From contig JAMAHW010000032.1 of NCBI GenBank assembly GCA_023627715.1, positions 186,001-250,000 of the forward strand: DNA of 64,000 nucleotides. Direction: 5' to 3'. Within the stretch, counting starts at the first letter, position 1. The number at the start of each line of letters is the position of its first letter. Made by a program: the position numbers and the translations under genes. Source of the stretch: Periconia sp. R9002. Its lineage: Eukaryota > Ascomycota > Dothideomycetes > Pleosporales > Periconiaceae. The notes below the pieces were generated by a model that was not told the DNA's origin, did no database searches, and worked only from the letters and a program-made list of their open reading frames with translations. Shown here piece after piece: positions 32,121 through 43,310 of this stretch.

Positions 32121-34869
32121 TCATAAGGAATGGACTTGCTGCTTTTAGCAGCTTTAACAAAAGCATGCGGGACTGTGTATTGCCATATTGGGATCTATAT
32201 GATGCGATAATGTAGAACTCATATTTAAGTAGCTCGGACGAGCATTTGTACGTAGATACCAATGAGATAACGAGCATCATGCGCATCTATTTCTCCTTAG
32301 TGATGTACGCGAGTGCCATGTGAGTGCCCAGTATGATGAATTTGCAATTAAAAATTATTAGCTTAGAATATAATTCGATTCTCAGAGGTTGTTTCCTAGC
32401 TAATCGCAAGGTTACGGTTGCAGGAGTGAGTCGGAAATGTTGATTTCGATTCCCCTGGAGATGTCATAATTATGAACCACATGATAAGCCGTCTTTATCA
32501 CGTGCGCAAACAATCGCCTGTGAGCCCGTCCTGGTCGAGGACGTTACCAAGTCTTTCCCCGCCTACCTGTGTCGATATCCAGGGTAGCAATACTCCGAGA
32601 GGATTAATTTCAAATTTCATAAGCCGCCTTTGACCAAAGTCATTTGTCCCTTCGGTGAATACACTTAATATCAATGTAGCACCTTGCACTAGCTCGTTGA
32701 TCCAAGTACTTATCTATTTGCTAGATCAGTAATTGGTAATACAGCCCGAAGAAAGAAAATCTTTCTAACTCACCTGAGATAAACTCAATCCGATTCTCAC
32801 GAGCAGCCAGCGCGATTAGATGAAGCAGCTCATCTAGAGTACCCACTTCGGCCAAGAGCGTCGGCACAATTGAGTTTTTACGGCCGGAAGGTGAACCCGT
32901 CTCCAGTCCATTCCTTTAGAGATCTATACAAGTAGAGGAAATTATGAGTTTTAAACAAATTCTTACAGAGCATTGCCACCCTGGGTATGTAGAGGAAATC
33001 ATACAATGAAAGGAGTAAAGCTTCAGGCACTTGAGTATTCTACTTCAGTTAAGGGTGGCGATTGTCTAAGTTTCTGAATGGTACAAAGGTGGAGCGTCGG
33101 GTCATACATGTAAAATCCATTTAAGCTCATATCAAACTAGAGTTAACTGAAAGCACTGGCTCCACTTCTCCAGCTTCTAGTATTTATTACTTGCAGTAGA
33201 CAACATGGTACTACAGGGGTATGACCGGACTCTTTACCCCCGTACTGCACCAATGCACTGAGTGTAACGGGCTCTCAAGAGAACTGACCTCCGAGAGATA
33301 CAACCCGTAGCAAAGTGCCCGTGGCTAGTTGTGATTATGGAATCAAAAATGCGCTACCTCCCTTAAAATCCATGGTTCTGTAACAAGGGCAGGGATTCAA
33401 TGCGAAGAGGGGCAACCCAAAACCAGTTGTCGTCGAACGACCCTCCAAACCAAATGCATCTGAGAAACCTCAGTGGTTTGGTAACGTGATGCCACAACAT
33501 CTTGTCGTCTACTGATTGATGCTGATATTGTCTACCTGTACCGACACATCGCACTGCCGTGAATTCCTGTAGTAAGACGTGAGATGTACAACTCAGGGAA
33601 TGCTTCATATGATGCGTTCTTGGACGCCTGGGTCGTGGTTCTAGGTCTCCTTCGAAAGGAGTATCATCGGACAAATTTAAGCGTATCTCGAAATCTCATC
33701 GGCCAAATTTAAGCGTGTCTTGAAGTCTGAAACAACGCACGGATGAACTAAACATTTTGATCATGACTATTCGGCCCCAAAAAATTCTGATGGAATAAGT
33801 ATAGCCTTACTGAGTAATTGATAGGAGCGGGCCCTGAAGAGCGCCCTGCTCAAAGCTTCTTCCTAACAATAATATCTCACCCAACAGAAACAAAGGGCGT
33901 CGATCCCATCCTCAGTCTTGACATGGAAATTTCGCATTGGACGTCTTTACCTCGTATTTTCATACCGGACTTCATCCACGCCGCCAATTGGCTCTGGGTT
34001 GCTGCGGACCCGAGCGCGCCCTGAGATTTCCAAGATTCCAACGCTTAAATTCGACTCAGGAAGCTTGTTGTGCATTTCAGGGAAAAAGGAATCTGCCAAG
34101 ACAACGGTAATATACACAGAAGCTTGGCAGGCTCGGCGATAGTGATTGAAGCTTAGCTGCCTCACGTCAGAATCGCAGCATATGTACAGATTGGTGTATG
34201 GATTGAGAATCAAGGAACCATTAGGCACGCCGTGTGCTTATCTTTTTCTGTCTTTGTTGCAAAAGTCAATCTCAATGGCCAACTTGGATATTATTTCGCT
34301 GCGTCGTTCCTTTTTTTCCTTTCCCCCCGCCACAGATGATCATTTACTTCGTCGCCGAAGTTTCTATGACGTGGGGCGGTGGCATTGCAGAGAGGCAGTG
34401 TTGCGCTGTCACCGTAGAACGGTCATTAGCCCCCACGTCAAAACATTATACCGTTCTAATCGAATGGGGACGGCTGAGCACGCAGGGGTCGTGGGAACAG
34501 CGACACTGATTGGCGGGTCATTATCATCAGCATACATGTTTCTGCCTATTGGGGGGACCGACGATCTACTTCATTCAGCTGGCATCTCGCGAGGTAGGGA
34601 GACTGTGCCTGAGGTCATAGCTCACGAGCTCACAAGGGCTCACCGCTCGTATTCTTCGTCTTTGGTGGTACATATATTTATAGGAGGGCTGGAGTACCAC
34701 AAAAGAAATGTTCATCACACCACTATCCACAATCCAAACCTTCTTCTCCAGTCTCATCATATAAAACAAACCACTTCTTCCCGCGAACCCATAGCTTTCA
34801 CACGCATACCGCATACTCAAGTCATCACATCCCGCAACAACAAACCCACCTATCCATCACATATCCATC
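32121..34869. other. 2.7-kb intergenic region
   Basis: AT-rich left part without a gene. A 103-codon minus-strand frame at 33363-33674 has no recognisable content. The imperfect 32-bp duplication at 33665-33728 is listed separately. TATAAAA at 34760-34766, 104 bp before the next ATG, with a T-poor leader, is a likely promoter. A long unexplained open frame runs through 34182-35111 (see findings). Confidence 0.5.
33665..33728 (+). repeat. imperfect 32-bp tandem duplication
   Basis: Copies at 33665-33696 and 33697-33728 both start CATCGG and share CAAATTTAAGCGT. They differ at four positions, three of them transitions. Confidence 0.85.
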
Positions 34870-35175
34870 ATGAAGGTCGCGGCAGCAGCAACGCTCCTCT
34901 TCGCAACCCTCGCGCTCGCGAACCCAGCGCCGGCAGCCCAACCCAACTCCATACAAGCTCTCTCCGAGCGGTCCAGCCAGACGGCACCCAAATACTCCAA
35001 CTTGGACCTAACGGCCCGCGACCCGAAGAAGTCGAAGTCAAAGCCCAAGAGCTCCAACAAGGGCAACACCACCGAAGAAGAGGACAGCGCCGCGAGAATG
35101 CTCTCGCCTAGTCGCATCGTCGAGCTCGGTGCTATCGGTGTGGGTGTTATGGAGATTGTGCGCTTGTGGGGTTAG
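34870..35175 (+). CDS. small cysteine-free secreted protein with hydrophobic tail
   Basis: A 101-residue protein with a clear signal peptide (1-18, MKVAAAATLLFATLALANP). A Pro/Ser/Lys-rich middle follows, with a lysine-dense KKSKSKPKS block near 55-64, and then a hydrophobic C-terminus (about 79-100, LSPSRIVELGAIGVGVMEIV). The tail could be a weak GPI-type or membrane anchor, or an amphipathic peptide. There is no Cys and no recognised domain. A TATAAAA box 104 bp upstream and a CATCCATCATG start context support expression. It may be released as peptides: a Glu-Arg site (LSER) lies before the mature core. Function is unknown. Confidence 0.7.
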   Translation: MKVAAAATLLFATLALANPAPAAQPNSIQALSERSSQTAPKYSNLDLTARDPKKSKSKPKSSNKGNTTEEEDSAARMLSPSRIVELGAIGVGVMEIVRLWG

Positions 35176-36601
35176 AAGGTTAACATGTACAAAACGGGAC
35201 GGTATTGGGATTTTTTCATGTCAATCGGATCGTGTGTACGATATAATGTTTCGCGCTTGGTTTATGCCCTCCATCACTGGTTTTTTACAGCGTTTCGCAA
35301 TGTTTGATAGCGATTTTTTTAGAAGGCGGAAATATCTTTGTGTATGATACGATATTGAATTCTTCATCGCTTTCCTCGTATTCAACGAAGGCTGTGCAAC
35401 TTCACCGGTTTACCTACTAACCCGCGTATGTTGCAAGCTCAAACCGCTAGACAATACCCAACATAACACTCATCACCATCTTCCTCCTTACAATATCTCG
35501 TCACTATTCTCGACGTCACACAAAAAATCACATACAGCGCAGTACAGCACATCACGTCATCCTGCAGCAAACAATCTTGCGAGCTTCTCTCCCCTTGCGG
35601 CCGGTAATGCGCCGATCTTGCCTTCTCGTATCGCATTTACCCGTTCGGTCCCCCGCATACCATTTATTTTCCCTGTCCAATATATGTCCAAAACATCTGC
35701 GCAACAATTACCTATGTACGCCCGTTGTTATCGACTTCAATAGAATGTGCAAGCGACTATTTGGAATACTTGGCATGTCGCAGTAAGCTTTCGTCTGACG
35801 TTATTCTGTTTACAGTTAAAGTTGTGTAGATTTAGAAGCTCGTGCTTGTTTACCAAAGCACGCGCGCGAGCGCGCGTGGGATGCCTTGAAGTCTTACACA
35901 TTGTGACTAAGCTAATCAATCGTTCTTTTTTGTTTGAGCGGATCGTTTGGATGATAGGTGAATATGTAAGTAGCTGACATGAAAACATGTAACGAACTAC
36001 CGTGTTTAGTAGACAAGTACCCGTTGGTGTAGAGTTCATATCGTACCTACACCAGTACCTTTCCTAAACCCACCCAAACCCTAATGATCAACATTTCAAA
36101 AATCCACATATTCGCATTCGCAGCAACACAGATTTTATGTTTAAACATATCGCTTCGAACAGCGGAAGAAGATCTCGTATCAAATGAATGTCATTGCATT
36201 TCCACATAACATATAAACCAAAACTAACCCATCCATCGAATCATCCCTCACAATGCTAGCTACGTAAAAGAGAGTGCGCGCGTACCCGTAACACCGTAAA
36301 ATACGCATGAAAAGAGAGACAGGGTATCATGAAGGAGCGAATATAACCAAAAGAAATGCAAAAACTATGCGTAATAAAAAAAAAGTAAGAAAGAGGGCGA
36401 GAAATGAAGTGTCGCTTATCTTTCCATAAGACGGGTAAACAATCCACCATGATTCCCCACTTCCCTCACCCTTCCCCCCAAAAACTTTCAGGGGAGGAAG
36501 AAGAAGAAAACGTCCGTGACAACGATAAAGGTCAGCATAGCACAGCACAGTCCATCTAACTACCCTTTTATGTTCGGGTTAGTTCCACGCGGATTGATGG
36601 C
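35176..36601. other. convergent intergenic region
   Basis: Lies between two 3' ends. Apart from the GC-alternating inverted repeat at 35859-35878, no structure or gene is seen; the open frames are short. Confidence 0.5.
35859..35878. repeat. CG-alternating inverted repeat
   Basis: Arms CACGCGCGC (35859-35867) and GCGCGCGTG (35870-35878) are perfectly complementary, with GA between. The alternating purine-pyrimidine run could adopt Z-form or cruciform DNA under supercoiling. Confidence 0.85.
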
Positions 36602-38278
36602 TTAATGACCCGCACTATCCGCACTCAACCCACTCAAAGAAAGCGACCTTCCACTTTTCCTCTGCGAGTAAACTCTTCGGAGCCACTCGATGCCTATCCA
36701 GTCCATTTCATCGACGGCGGGGGTAGCGGCCGTGTATGTGTGTGAGCGTGGACGGGAGGTGAGCGGTGACGATGTCGTTGTTTCTTGGTAAGACGTTAGG
36801 GTAATAGTGCTTGGCGAGGAAAACTCAGTCGAGTTTTCTCCACGACGGGGGACCTCTTTTTCCTGTTCCTCTGGCGTGTTTGGGGACGGTGCTGAGGGGG
36901 GGGTGAGGGAGTTGGATAAGGAAAGTGTCGATGCATCGACTTCAATGTCGATAGTTTCGTCGAGACTAACGTTTGCTTCGATGGCTTTGATGTCGAAATC
37001 AAACGTCACGTCGTATTCGAACTCATCGCGGTCTTCATCCTCGTCGTCGTCGCTGTGGTCTGAGAAATCACTCGCGACGCTGATACCGTCTTCGACATCC
37101 GTCGCGCTCGAGTACTCCCACTTTTCCTCTCCCTCATTCCCTGCAGTCGTCGGCCTAAATCGGAGAAACAATGGTAAAGGGAAGTTCGGCGATGTAGGCG
37201 TGTCCGGCGTCCACTCCGCGTCCTTCTTGGACGAAAACGAGGGCATTCGCGGCGAAACGGGGGTAACGAGTGTAGCTTGCGAGGATCGACTACTAGGTCT
37301 CGATGAATGCTCGTCTTCCTCGAACACGGTGTGGATTTCCATCTCCATGTCTTCTTCGAAGACGGTGATGCAGTCCTCTTCAACCTCGAAGATCGCCACG
37401 TCGACTTCTTTGTTCAGAACAGAGGGGGAGACCCATGTTAGTGATGATTGTCTACGGCGGTGGGTCGTTGCCTTTGTGATGATCTTCGGTGTTGTCGTTC
37501 CGCGGCGGCTCGGCGCGTACTCTTTTCTCCAGTCCTCAAAGCTGAGTTTGCGGGTGAGGCTTGGTGTCGGTGGTGCTGTCGTAGCAACGGGCGAGAAGGG
37601 AGATGCGCGGTAGCTGGGGAGGCGGGTTAGTTTGGGGGTTGTCGGTGCGATCCGTTGGGAAAGGTAGTTGTTTCTTATGAGTTCGCATTTGGAAACTGGC
37701 GTTGCGATGCTGGGGGGTTGCGCAAGAGAAGTCGCTGGAGTGTCGCGAAGTTCGAAGATTGGGTGTGCAGGTGGTGTACTTTGGTACATTGGCGCTGCGG
37801 TGATGATGTGTTGGGGCTTTTCGGGTTGCGGACGTTCGAATCTTTGGTCGAAGTGCTCGTCGATGGGGCTGACTAGAGAGAAAGACGAAGCGTGAACGGG
37901 CTTGGGGGTTGATATGTTGATTGTTGATATCGAATCCGCTGTTGTGCTTCGCGACAGTTTGAACGATCTTGGTGATATGGGTCGGAACTGAGACATTGGC
38001 GTCGGTGATCGGTTTGGTTGAGGTTGACCAGTTTGCGTGCGTGTGCGCCAGCGGAGTAGCGACCCTTTTCGACCGCGGCGAAGGCCTAGATAAAACATGA
38101 TCATTGCGAAAAGAATGACGCCAATCGCGATACCAAAACCCGTCGCAACGTTGTTTTGCGAGTCCGGCAATCGTTTTCGAAGGTACTCATGGTCATTCGT
38201 GATAGGGAGCGCATGGACAGAAGTGACAGTGGAAGAAGAAACAGCAAAAACAAGAACGAATGAAGTGAAGAGCGTCAT
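36602..38278 (-). CDS. single-pass membrane protein with long disordered cytosolic tail
   Basis: A single-exon, 558-residue protein. The order is a signal peptide (1-23), a very short extracellular segment (about 24-45), one transmembrane helix (about 46-66, VATGFGIAIGVILFAMIMFYLGL) and a basic stop-transfer segment (RRGRKGSLLRW). A roughly 485-residue Ser/Thr/Pro-rich tail follows. It has repeated Ser-Pro/Thr-Pro sites, a strongly acidic region near 400-450 (DDDEDEDRDEFEYD) and a conserved-looking C-terminal block (WIGIEWLRRVYSQRKSGRSLSLSGLS). The topology recalls fungal wall-sensor-like proteins, but the outer part is too small for a Ser/Thr sensor rod. No family is recognised. A role as a membrane-anchored signalling scaffold is inference. 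Confidence 0.75.
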   Translation of the reverse strand: MTLFTSFVLVFAVSSSTVTSVHALPITNDHEYLRKRLPDSQNNVATGFGIAIGVILFAMIMFYLGLRRGRKGSLLRWRTRTQTGQPQPNRSPTPMSQFRPISPRSFKLSRSTTADSISTINISTPKPVHASSFSLVSPIDEHFDQRFERPQPEKPQHIITAAPMYQSTPPAHPIFELRDTPATSLAQPPSIATPVSKCELIRNNYLSQRIAPTTPKLTRLPSYRASPFSPVATTAPPTPSLTRKLSFEDWRKEYAPSRRGTTTPKIITKATTHRRRQSSLTWVSPSVLNKEVDVAIFEVEEDCITVFEEDMEMEIHTVFEEDEHSSRPSSRSSQATLVTPVSPRMPSFSSKKDAEWTPDTPTSPNFPLPLFLRFRPTTAGNEGEEKWEYSSATDVEDGISVASDFSDHSDDDEDEDRDEFEYDVTFDFDIKAIEANVSLDETIDIEVDASTLSLSNSLTPPSAPSPNTPEEQEKEVPRRGENSTEFSSPSTITLTSYQETTTSSPLTSRPRSHTYTAATPAVDEMDWIGIEWLRRVYSQRKSGRSLSLSGLSADSAGH

Positions 38279-40055
38279 GATGCTCTTCGGTCACGTCCAG
38301 GTGACTGAATGGAAAAGACAGTGGTTATACTACTGAGTAGGAAAGAGATATGAGGTAACAAGGAGAAGAGGCCGGCCGCTTGCGCTGCGTGCGGCATCAT
38401 CACCATTAAAACAGTGCTCATCGTGAGGCACCAGGCTACTAGAGTCCACATCCAATATTGATGATGCTGCGCCTTCTCCGGTGAAAGTGTACCTTTTTTC
38501 GTTTCCCGAACTTACAAAGTCTCGGGGTCGATCCTTTCGCGTGGCATCGCTAGAGGCTGACGTGGGATCACTAACTACAATTCCTCGAAGGTCCTTGGTA
38601 AGGCTGGGAAAACTCCAATTATGGGATACTTCACCAGGGAGAAAGATGTCCTGCGCGCATTAGTTCGTATTCTGGATGTAGGAAAGTGTATCTGCTACGA
38701 GGTTTTTCGACGGTGAAGACACTATTGCTTTTCTCATACACGTCCAAGACGGCTCAAGTCCAACGACCGCACCACCACACCACGCCGCCGGACAATGATG
38801 ATGCCATACCACGAACGATGCCCAGTGCGCGAGTAGTCCCGTTCGCGATGCTAACAACTCCTCCTTCCAGACCTTTGCCCAGCAGAAGTCGCACCTCACA
38901 ACGAACTCTCGCCTCCCAACCCCAACTCCAACCAACCTCTTTCCACATTGATGCGCACTCAAGGTCCCAGCCACCACAGATCTATCCATAGCCCGCGACT
39001 ACCACCAAAGTACTCCTCACTAGACAAGCTCACACGCAAACTGGACACCTCTGTACACATGCAGTAAGGACGTCTTTTTGGAGGGGTGGTGGTGTGGGTG
39101 GGTCAGCGTCATACGCTATCCAGATGCGGCGATTTTCCCTCTCGTGTACCCCGACGTGCATACTCGAAGATTTTTTTTATTGTCCGAGGTCAAGCTTGAC
39201 TGGTTATGTAGCTTGGTTGATGGTGTGAGTGTGATGTCGGACAAGACGTTAGAAACGGAGTTTTTTTTTTGGAGCGTGGTGAGGCGTGGGTGGTTGGTCG
39301 GGCAATCATGGGTGAGGGTACCTGTGAAAGAGCTACAAGTATCATTTTCACATTATTCAGAAATGCATGTATTCCCTATAAGATCAATATTTTCTATTCG
39401 CATATCAAAATGAAAAGCCCAAAATTCCGCTCGGTTACAGAACATCCTACTCCATATTAGAACCTCAGACCGTGGACAGCTTCAAAACTTCACTCACGTG
39501 ATTCACCCTCACGTGTAGTGGTTACGCCACACGCTGGAGCGGCACTGGGACATCCAACAACTTTCAATACTGATGCGAAAAAAGTTGCGAGACATGTACA
39601 GGTTAAAATTTGACGAGGCCTGTTATGGGTGCTTGTCGTCAGCTTTTTGCTGATGACAGCTGAGGTGCTGGGAGAGTAATGAGTTATGGACGCACGGCAG
39701 ACGCCCCTAAGGAAAAATCGCTAGATCCTCTTAGATTTACAATAGTTGTATTCATAAGTGCTTGTGTTAAAGGGGGTTGAAAAATATGTATTAATTGTTG
39801 TGCAGCTGATCCCGTTTTCATTATGTATATTCAATGTTGATATATGTGCCCTGCGACCACTGATGAAAATGTACTTATCGAAGGAAATTACAGCACAGTA
39901 AAACAAGAGATAATAGGGAAAAACAATATATCATGTGAAAGCCTAGTGTATCCTCGTCCATCAGCACCTCCTAATCATCCAGTAGGAATAGCCATTACAC
40001 CACCTCAGACACCAAATTGAAAACAAACAATGTGAAACCCCAGGACTAAAAAAAG
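38279..40055. other. intergenic region
   Basis: No supportable gene between two minus-strand genes. Short chance frames only (a 109-codon minus frame at 38660-38989 has no motif). Confidence 0.5.
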
Positions 40056-41357
40056 CTAAACGGAAATTCCGGGATTCGACGTCGCAAACGCGTTCGAGAG
40101 TCTCCGCAACGTAAGCGGCATAGGCAACTTGAGCGCTTCGGTATTGGTCGACGTGCACAAGGGATCCAAACTTTCTTCCCTACATACACAACGTCAAAGT
40201 CAGCATTGAACCCTCAAAAAGCCACTGCACCAACCATGAACGAGTGAAAAGAAGACTTACAACTGCATGACATCGCCACTTTGGCCCTCCTCTCCGCCAC
40301 CGCCACCGCCACCCTCGTCCTCCTTCCCCAAATCAAAAGCAAAATAATCTCCATTCTCTTTAAACGGACTCATGCCGGCATCTACACCAGGCGCATCCTG
40401 CACGCTAGGCGTAGGCGGGATGGTTGTTAACATCGTGTGAAAATGGTCACTGTGCGGGATGCGGGTGGGACACGCAAGGCTCATGCTCGCCCGCAAACCT
40501 CTGGGGTTGGCATCAGGGAGTGACAGGGAGTCTGTGCGCGAGGACTTGGGTGTCGGTGGAGGAGGGGGCATGTTGCTGTGGTTAAAGGCGCGTTTAATGA
40601 GATTGAATGCAGAGGCGGTGGACGAGTTGCGGCTGCGGAAGCTGCCGGCGCTTTCGGAACCTGTGTTCGAGGAGATGCTGAAGGTGCGAGAAGGAGGAGA
40701 GAGAGCGACGGGATTCATAGCGGGGTTGTTGTTGGGGGGTCGCTCCATGAGGCTGAAGATGCCGCGGAGGGCAGAGACAGCGGCGTCGACGCTGTTTTGG
40801 ATGGTACTCCAGGAGTATTCTAGGCGGATGAAGTCGTCGAGGTTTGGTTCGATGATGTCCATTTGTGTGAGGCAGACGCAGATAGAGTCTGCAATGATAG
40901 TAGTTCCGGTAATCCAAGCATTGGCGACGGCGTCTTGACATTGAGGGGGTTGCGCTTGGATGAGCTGGATGGCCGAGTTGGCAGTCTTGTCGATAGCGTG
41001 GTCGGCCATGTCGCGTTGCTGGGAGACGTCGACGCGGACGAGGGAGCGTCGGCTAGAGAGGGACATATCAGATTTGTACATGGTAGACTTTGCGCTGTCA
41101 TAAACGGCTTTGAAAGCATCTTGGTGCACATAGGCGATGCCGCCATTGAGGTTGTCAAGCGTGGAGAGGACCGAGTCGGCGTCGTTTCCGAGAATGCTGT
41201 TGAGGATCGCAACGTGATCTGTTCCATCGAGGAGAGCGTGAGCTTGTAGGGTTTTGAAGAAGGTGAAGTCCATGGTTCTACGTGCTGAATGGAGATTGTG
41301 CCTGACGAGTGCAACACGCTGCGTCCAGTGCAACCGCTGTGTTCCGTCAACTGTCAT
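40056..41357 (-). CDS. two-exon protein of unknown function
   Basis: A 406-residue protein. Exons on the minus strand are 41357-40261 and 40179-40056; the 81-bp intron starts GTAAGT and has a CTGAC branch site, and splicing adds a 42-residue C-terminus in a sensible frame. I place the start at 41357 (MTVDGTQRLHW); an upstream in-frame ATG at 41471 would add 38 residues that look like leader. The N-terminal half (about 1-235) is helix-rich and ordered, with blocks such as DFTFFKTLQAHALL and QDAVANAWITGTTIIADS. The C-terminal half is Ser/Pro-rich with a Gly/Glu run near 350-360. No domain is recognised; possibly a conserved fungal helical-bundle protein. Confidence 0.72.
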
Positions 41358-43310
41358 GATTGTTGGGCTTGTCAATCGTATGCTGTGTAGCTTAAATTTT
41401 GGTATTCGAAGCTCCTGTAGACTTAGAAATCCTGAGCGCAAAAGATAGTGATAGCACAAAAAAATATACACAATAATGAGCTAGAAAGTTAGATCCCGTC
41501 GTTGCTCGATGACATGTTATTATACGATCGATGGTCGCACAGCGGCGGTTCCTCTGTCTCGGCCCCGATGAGACATCTCATATGCGTAGAATTTCTGTTC
41601 CAGTTGCTCCTGGTCTACCCTGAAGATCAATGTCATCCATTGGGAACTAGAATATATCGGCGATTGCGGCATCTCATAGCTGTTGAATGAGATGATGAGG
41701 TAGAAGTCTGATTCGTTAGATCCAATCAGAGACTGTCTTTGTCATAAAGAAACATTCGTTTCTAGCTTCCTGCGACGAGCTAAGACATTTTCCAAATGTG
41801 GAGGAACTTCTTGCGTAAGAGTTTGGTCTAGACGGTTCGTGTTACGTATGGGGAAAACATGGCATGTTCTCGACAGACATAGGGCTGAAACAAACACACT
41901 CCCTTGGGTTAGCGATTGCGGGGAACAAACATAGTAACCGAAAAGCCACGCATTATGATATATTCAAGAAGATGGGAATCGTCAACATTCTGCCTGTGGA
42001 TCCCAAGCTCTTTCCGGGGTGATTCTGAACACGTTCTGGCGTCATCTGATGAGTCGGTGATGATGCTGATGCTGGTTGCAGCATACGCTGGCTAGGACAG
42101 AAAAGGCGCATGTCATAAAGAGGGAGCAGATGAGCAAAGAACAGGGGGGTGACACGCCGGGAGGTCATATATCGGGTAGCTAGTGTACCAGGCGTTATTC
42201 GCAAATCAGATAACTATACCAGACATACTACGTAGGTCGTAGGATTTCTGGTTTGTAGAACCTGTTAGTCCTCCTAATATGTGACTTCCCGGTCTGTCAC
42301 TCCTCTGTAGCTTTGAAGCTCTACGCGAAATGTTTAGATAGCAGAGCGCACATTTGCAACATACACATCGACGGCACAAAACGGGCGTATGAAAACCCTC
42401 TCAGGGCTGGCAGTATGGATAGGATAGGGTAGAGCTGGCTAGCGAGGGAATCCAGAGCCGACCGGTTACTCGGACGTTAACTAGGGGCCAGATGCGTGGG
42501 ATGAGACCGGAGCACTGGTAGACTGAATTCGTACGAATACAGTTGCCACTTTGTGGTGGATAGAGAAATCGAATTGGGGTCGAAAGCCGTTGTTCTGCGA
42601 ATCTCAATGAGACAGTCTAATCAATTAGCAATTCATTCGCGTTACATCGACTGGGGAACAAGCTCCACAGGGTTGATAAGGGGTCAAGACAAGGGCGGCG
42701 ATGTCCGTGGAAATAATGAAATGTCAGAGAGATGACAGGTGGGAATGAGGTCACAGCCAAACTGTTCACGCCCAGGCTGAATGACTAAGCCGGAAATGTC
42801 TCCCGATGATGGCCCGACCCGTCGCCGCTCTCCCTCAACCCAGTTTTCCTCCAACTTCCACTCGCTCCAGACGCGCAGAATTTTCTTTTACCCATGGTTC
42901 CAATATCAGTAGCATTGCGTTATGGCCACACCATCTCCCACTACGGCATTTGTGCATGCGAGCCGAACGTACCCTAAGATAGCCGCGGCTCTGGCCAAAG
43001 CAGAAAAATTTCTCACTGGACCCTCAAGTCATTGGTAGAGGCACGGATCAGCGAATTTACTCACGTTAATGTGGACCCACGATGCAAAACTTTGATCGGT
43101 TGCAGTTTGCCAGTGCGCTGGGGAATGTGTTTAGTGGGTCGCCTTGCGCGTGAGAAATTGTCAGTCAGAGCCTTCAAATAGATTCGTTTCTCCAGATTGC
43201 GCTCCACTCGCTCAAAGTCATTGATTGAATCATCTCGACCTACTTTCCTCTCCCCCCATATACCGTCAAGGTTCGTGTGGTACGCTTCGTCGTCCATTCG
43301 CTCGGTCAAC
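41358..43310. other. divergent intergenic region
   Basis: A 1.95-kb spacer between two genes facing away from each other; presumed to hold both promoters. A GATAAG motif at 42675-42680 could be a nitrogen-type GATA-factor site for the permease, but a single copy is near chance. No gene is supported. Confidence 0.45.

Noticed and set aside
36807..37613. 268-codon plus-strand frame in the membrane protein gene
   Set aside because: Low-complexity antisense of a Ser/acidic-rich tail.
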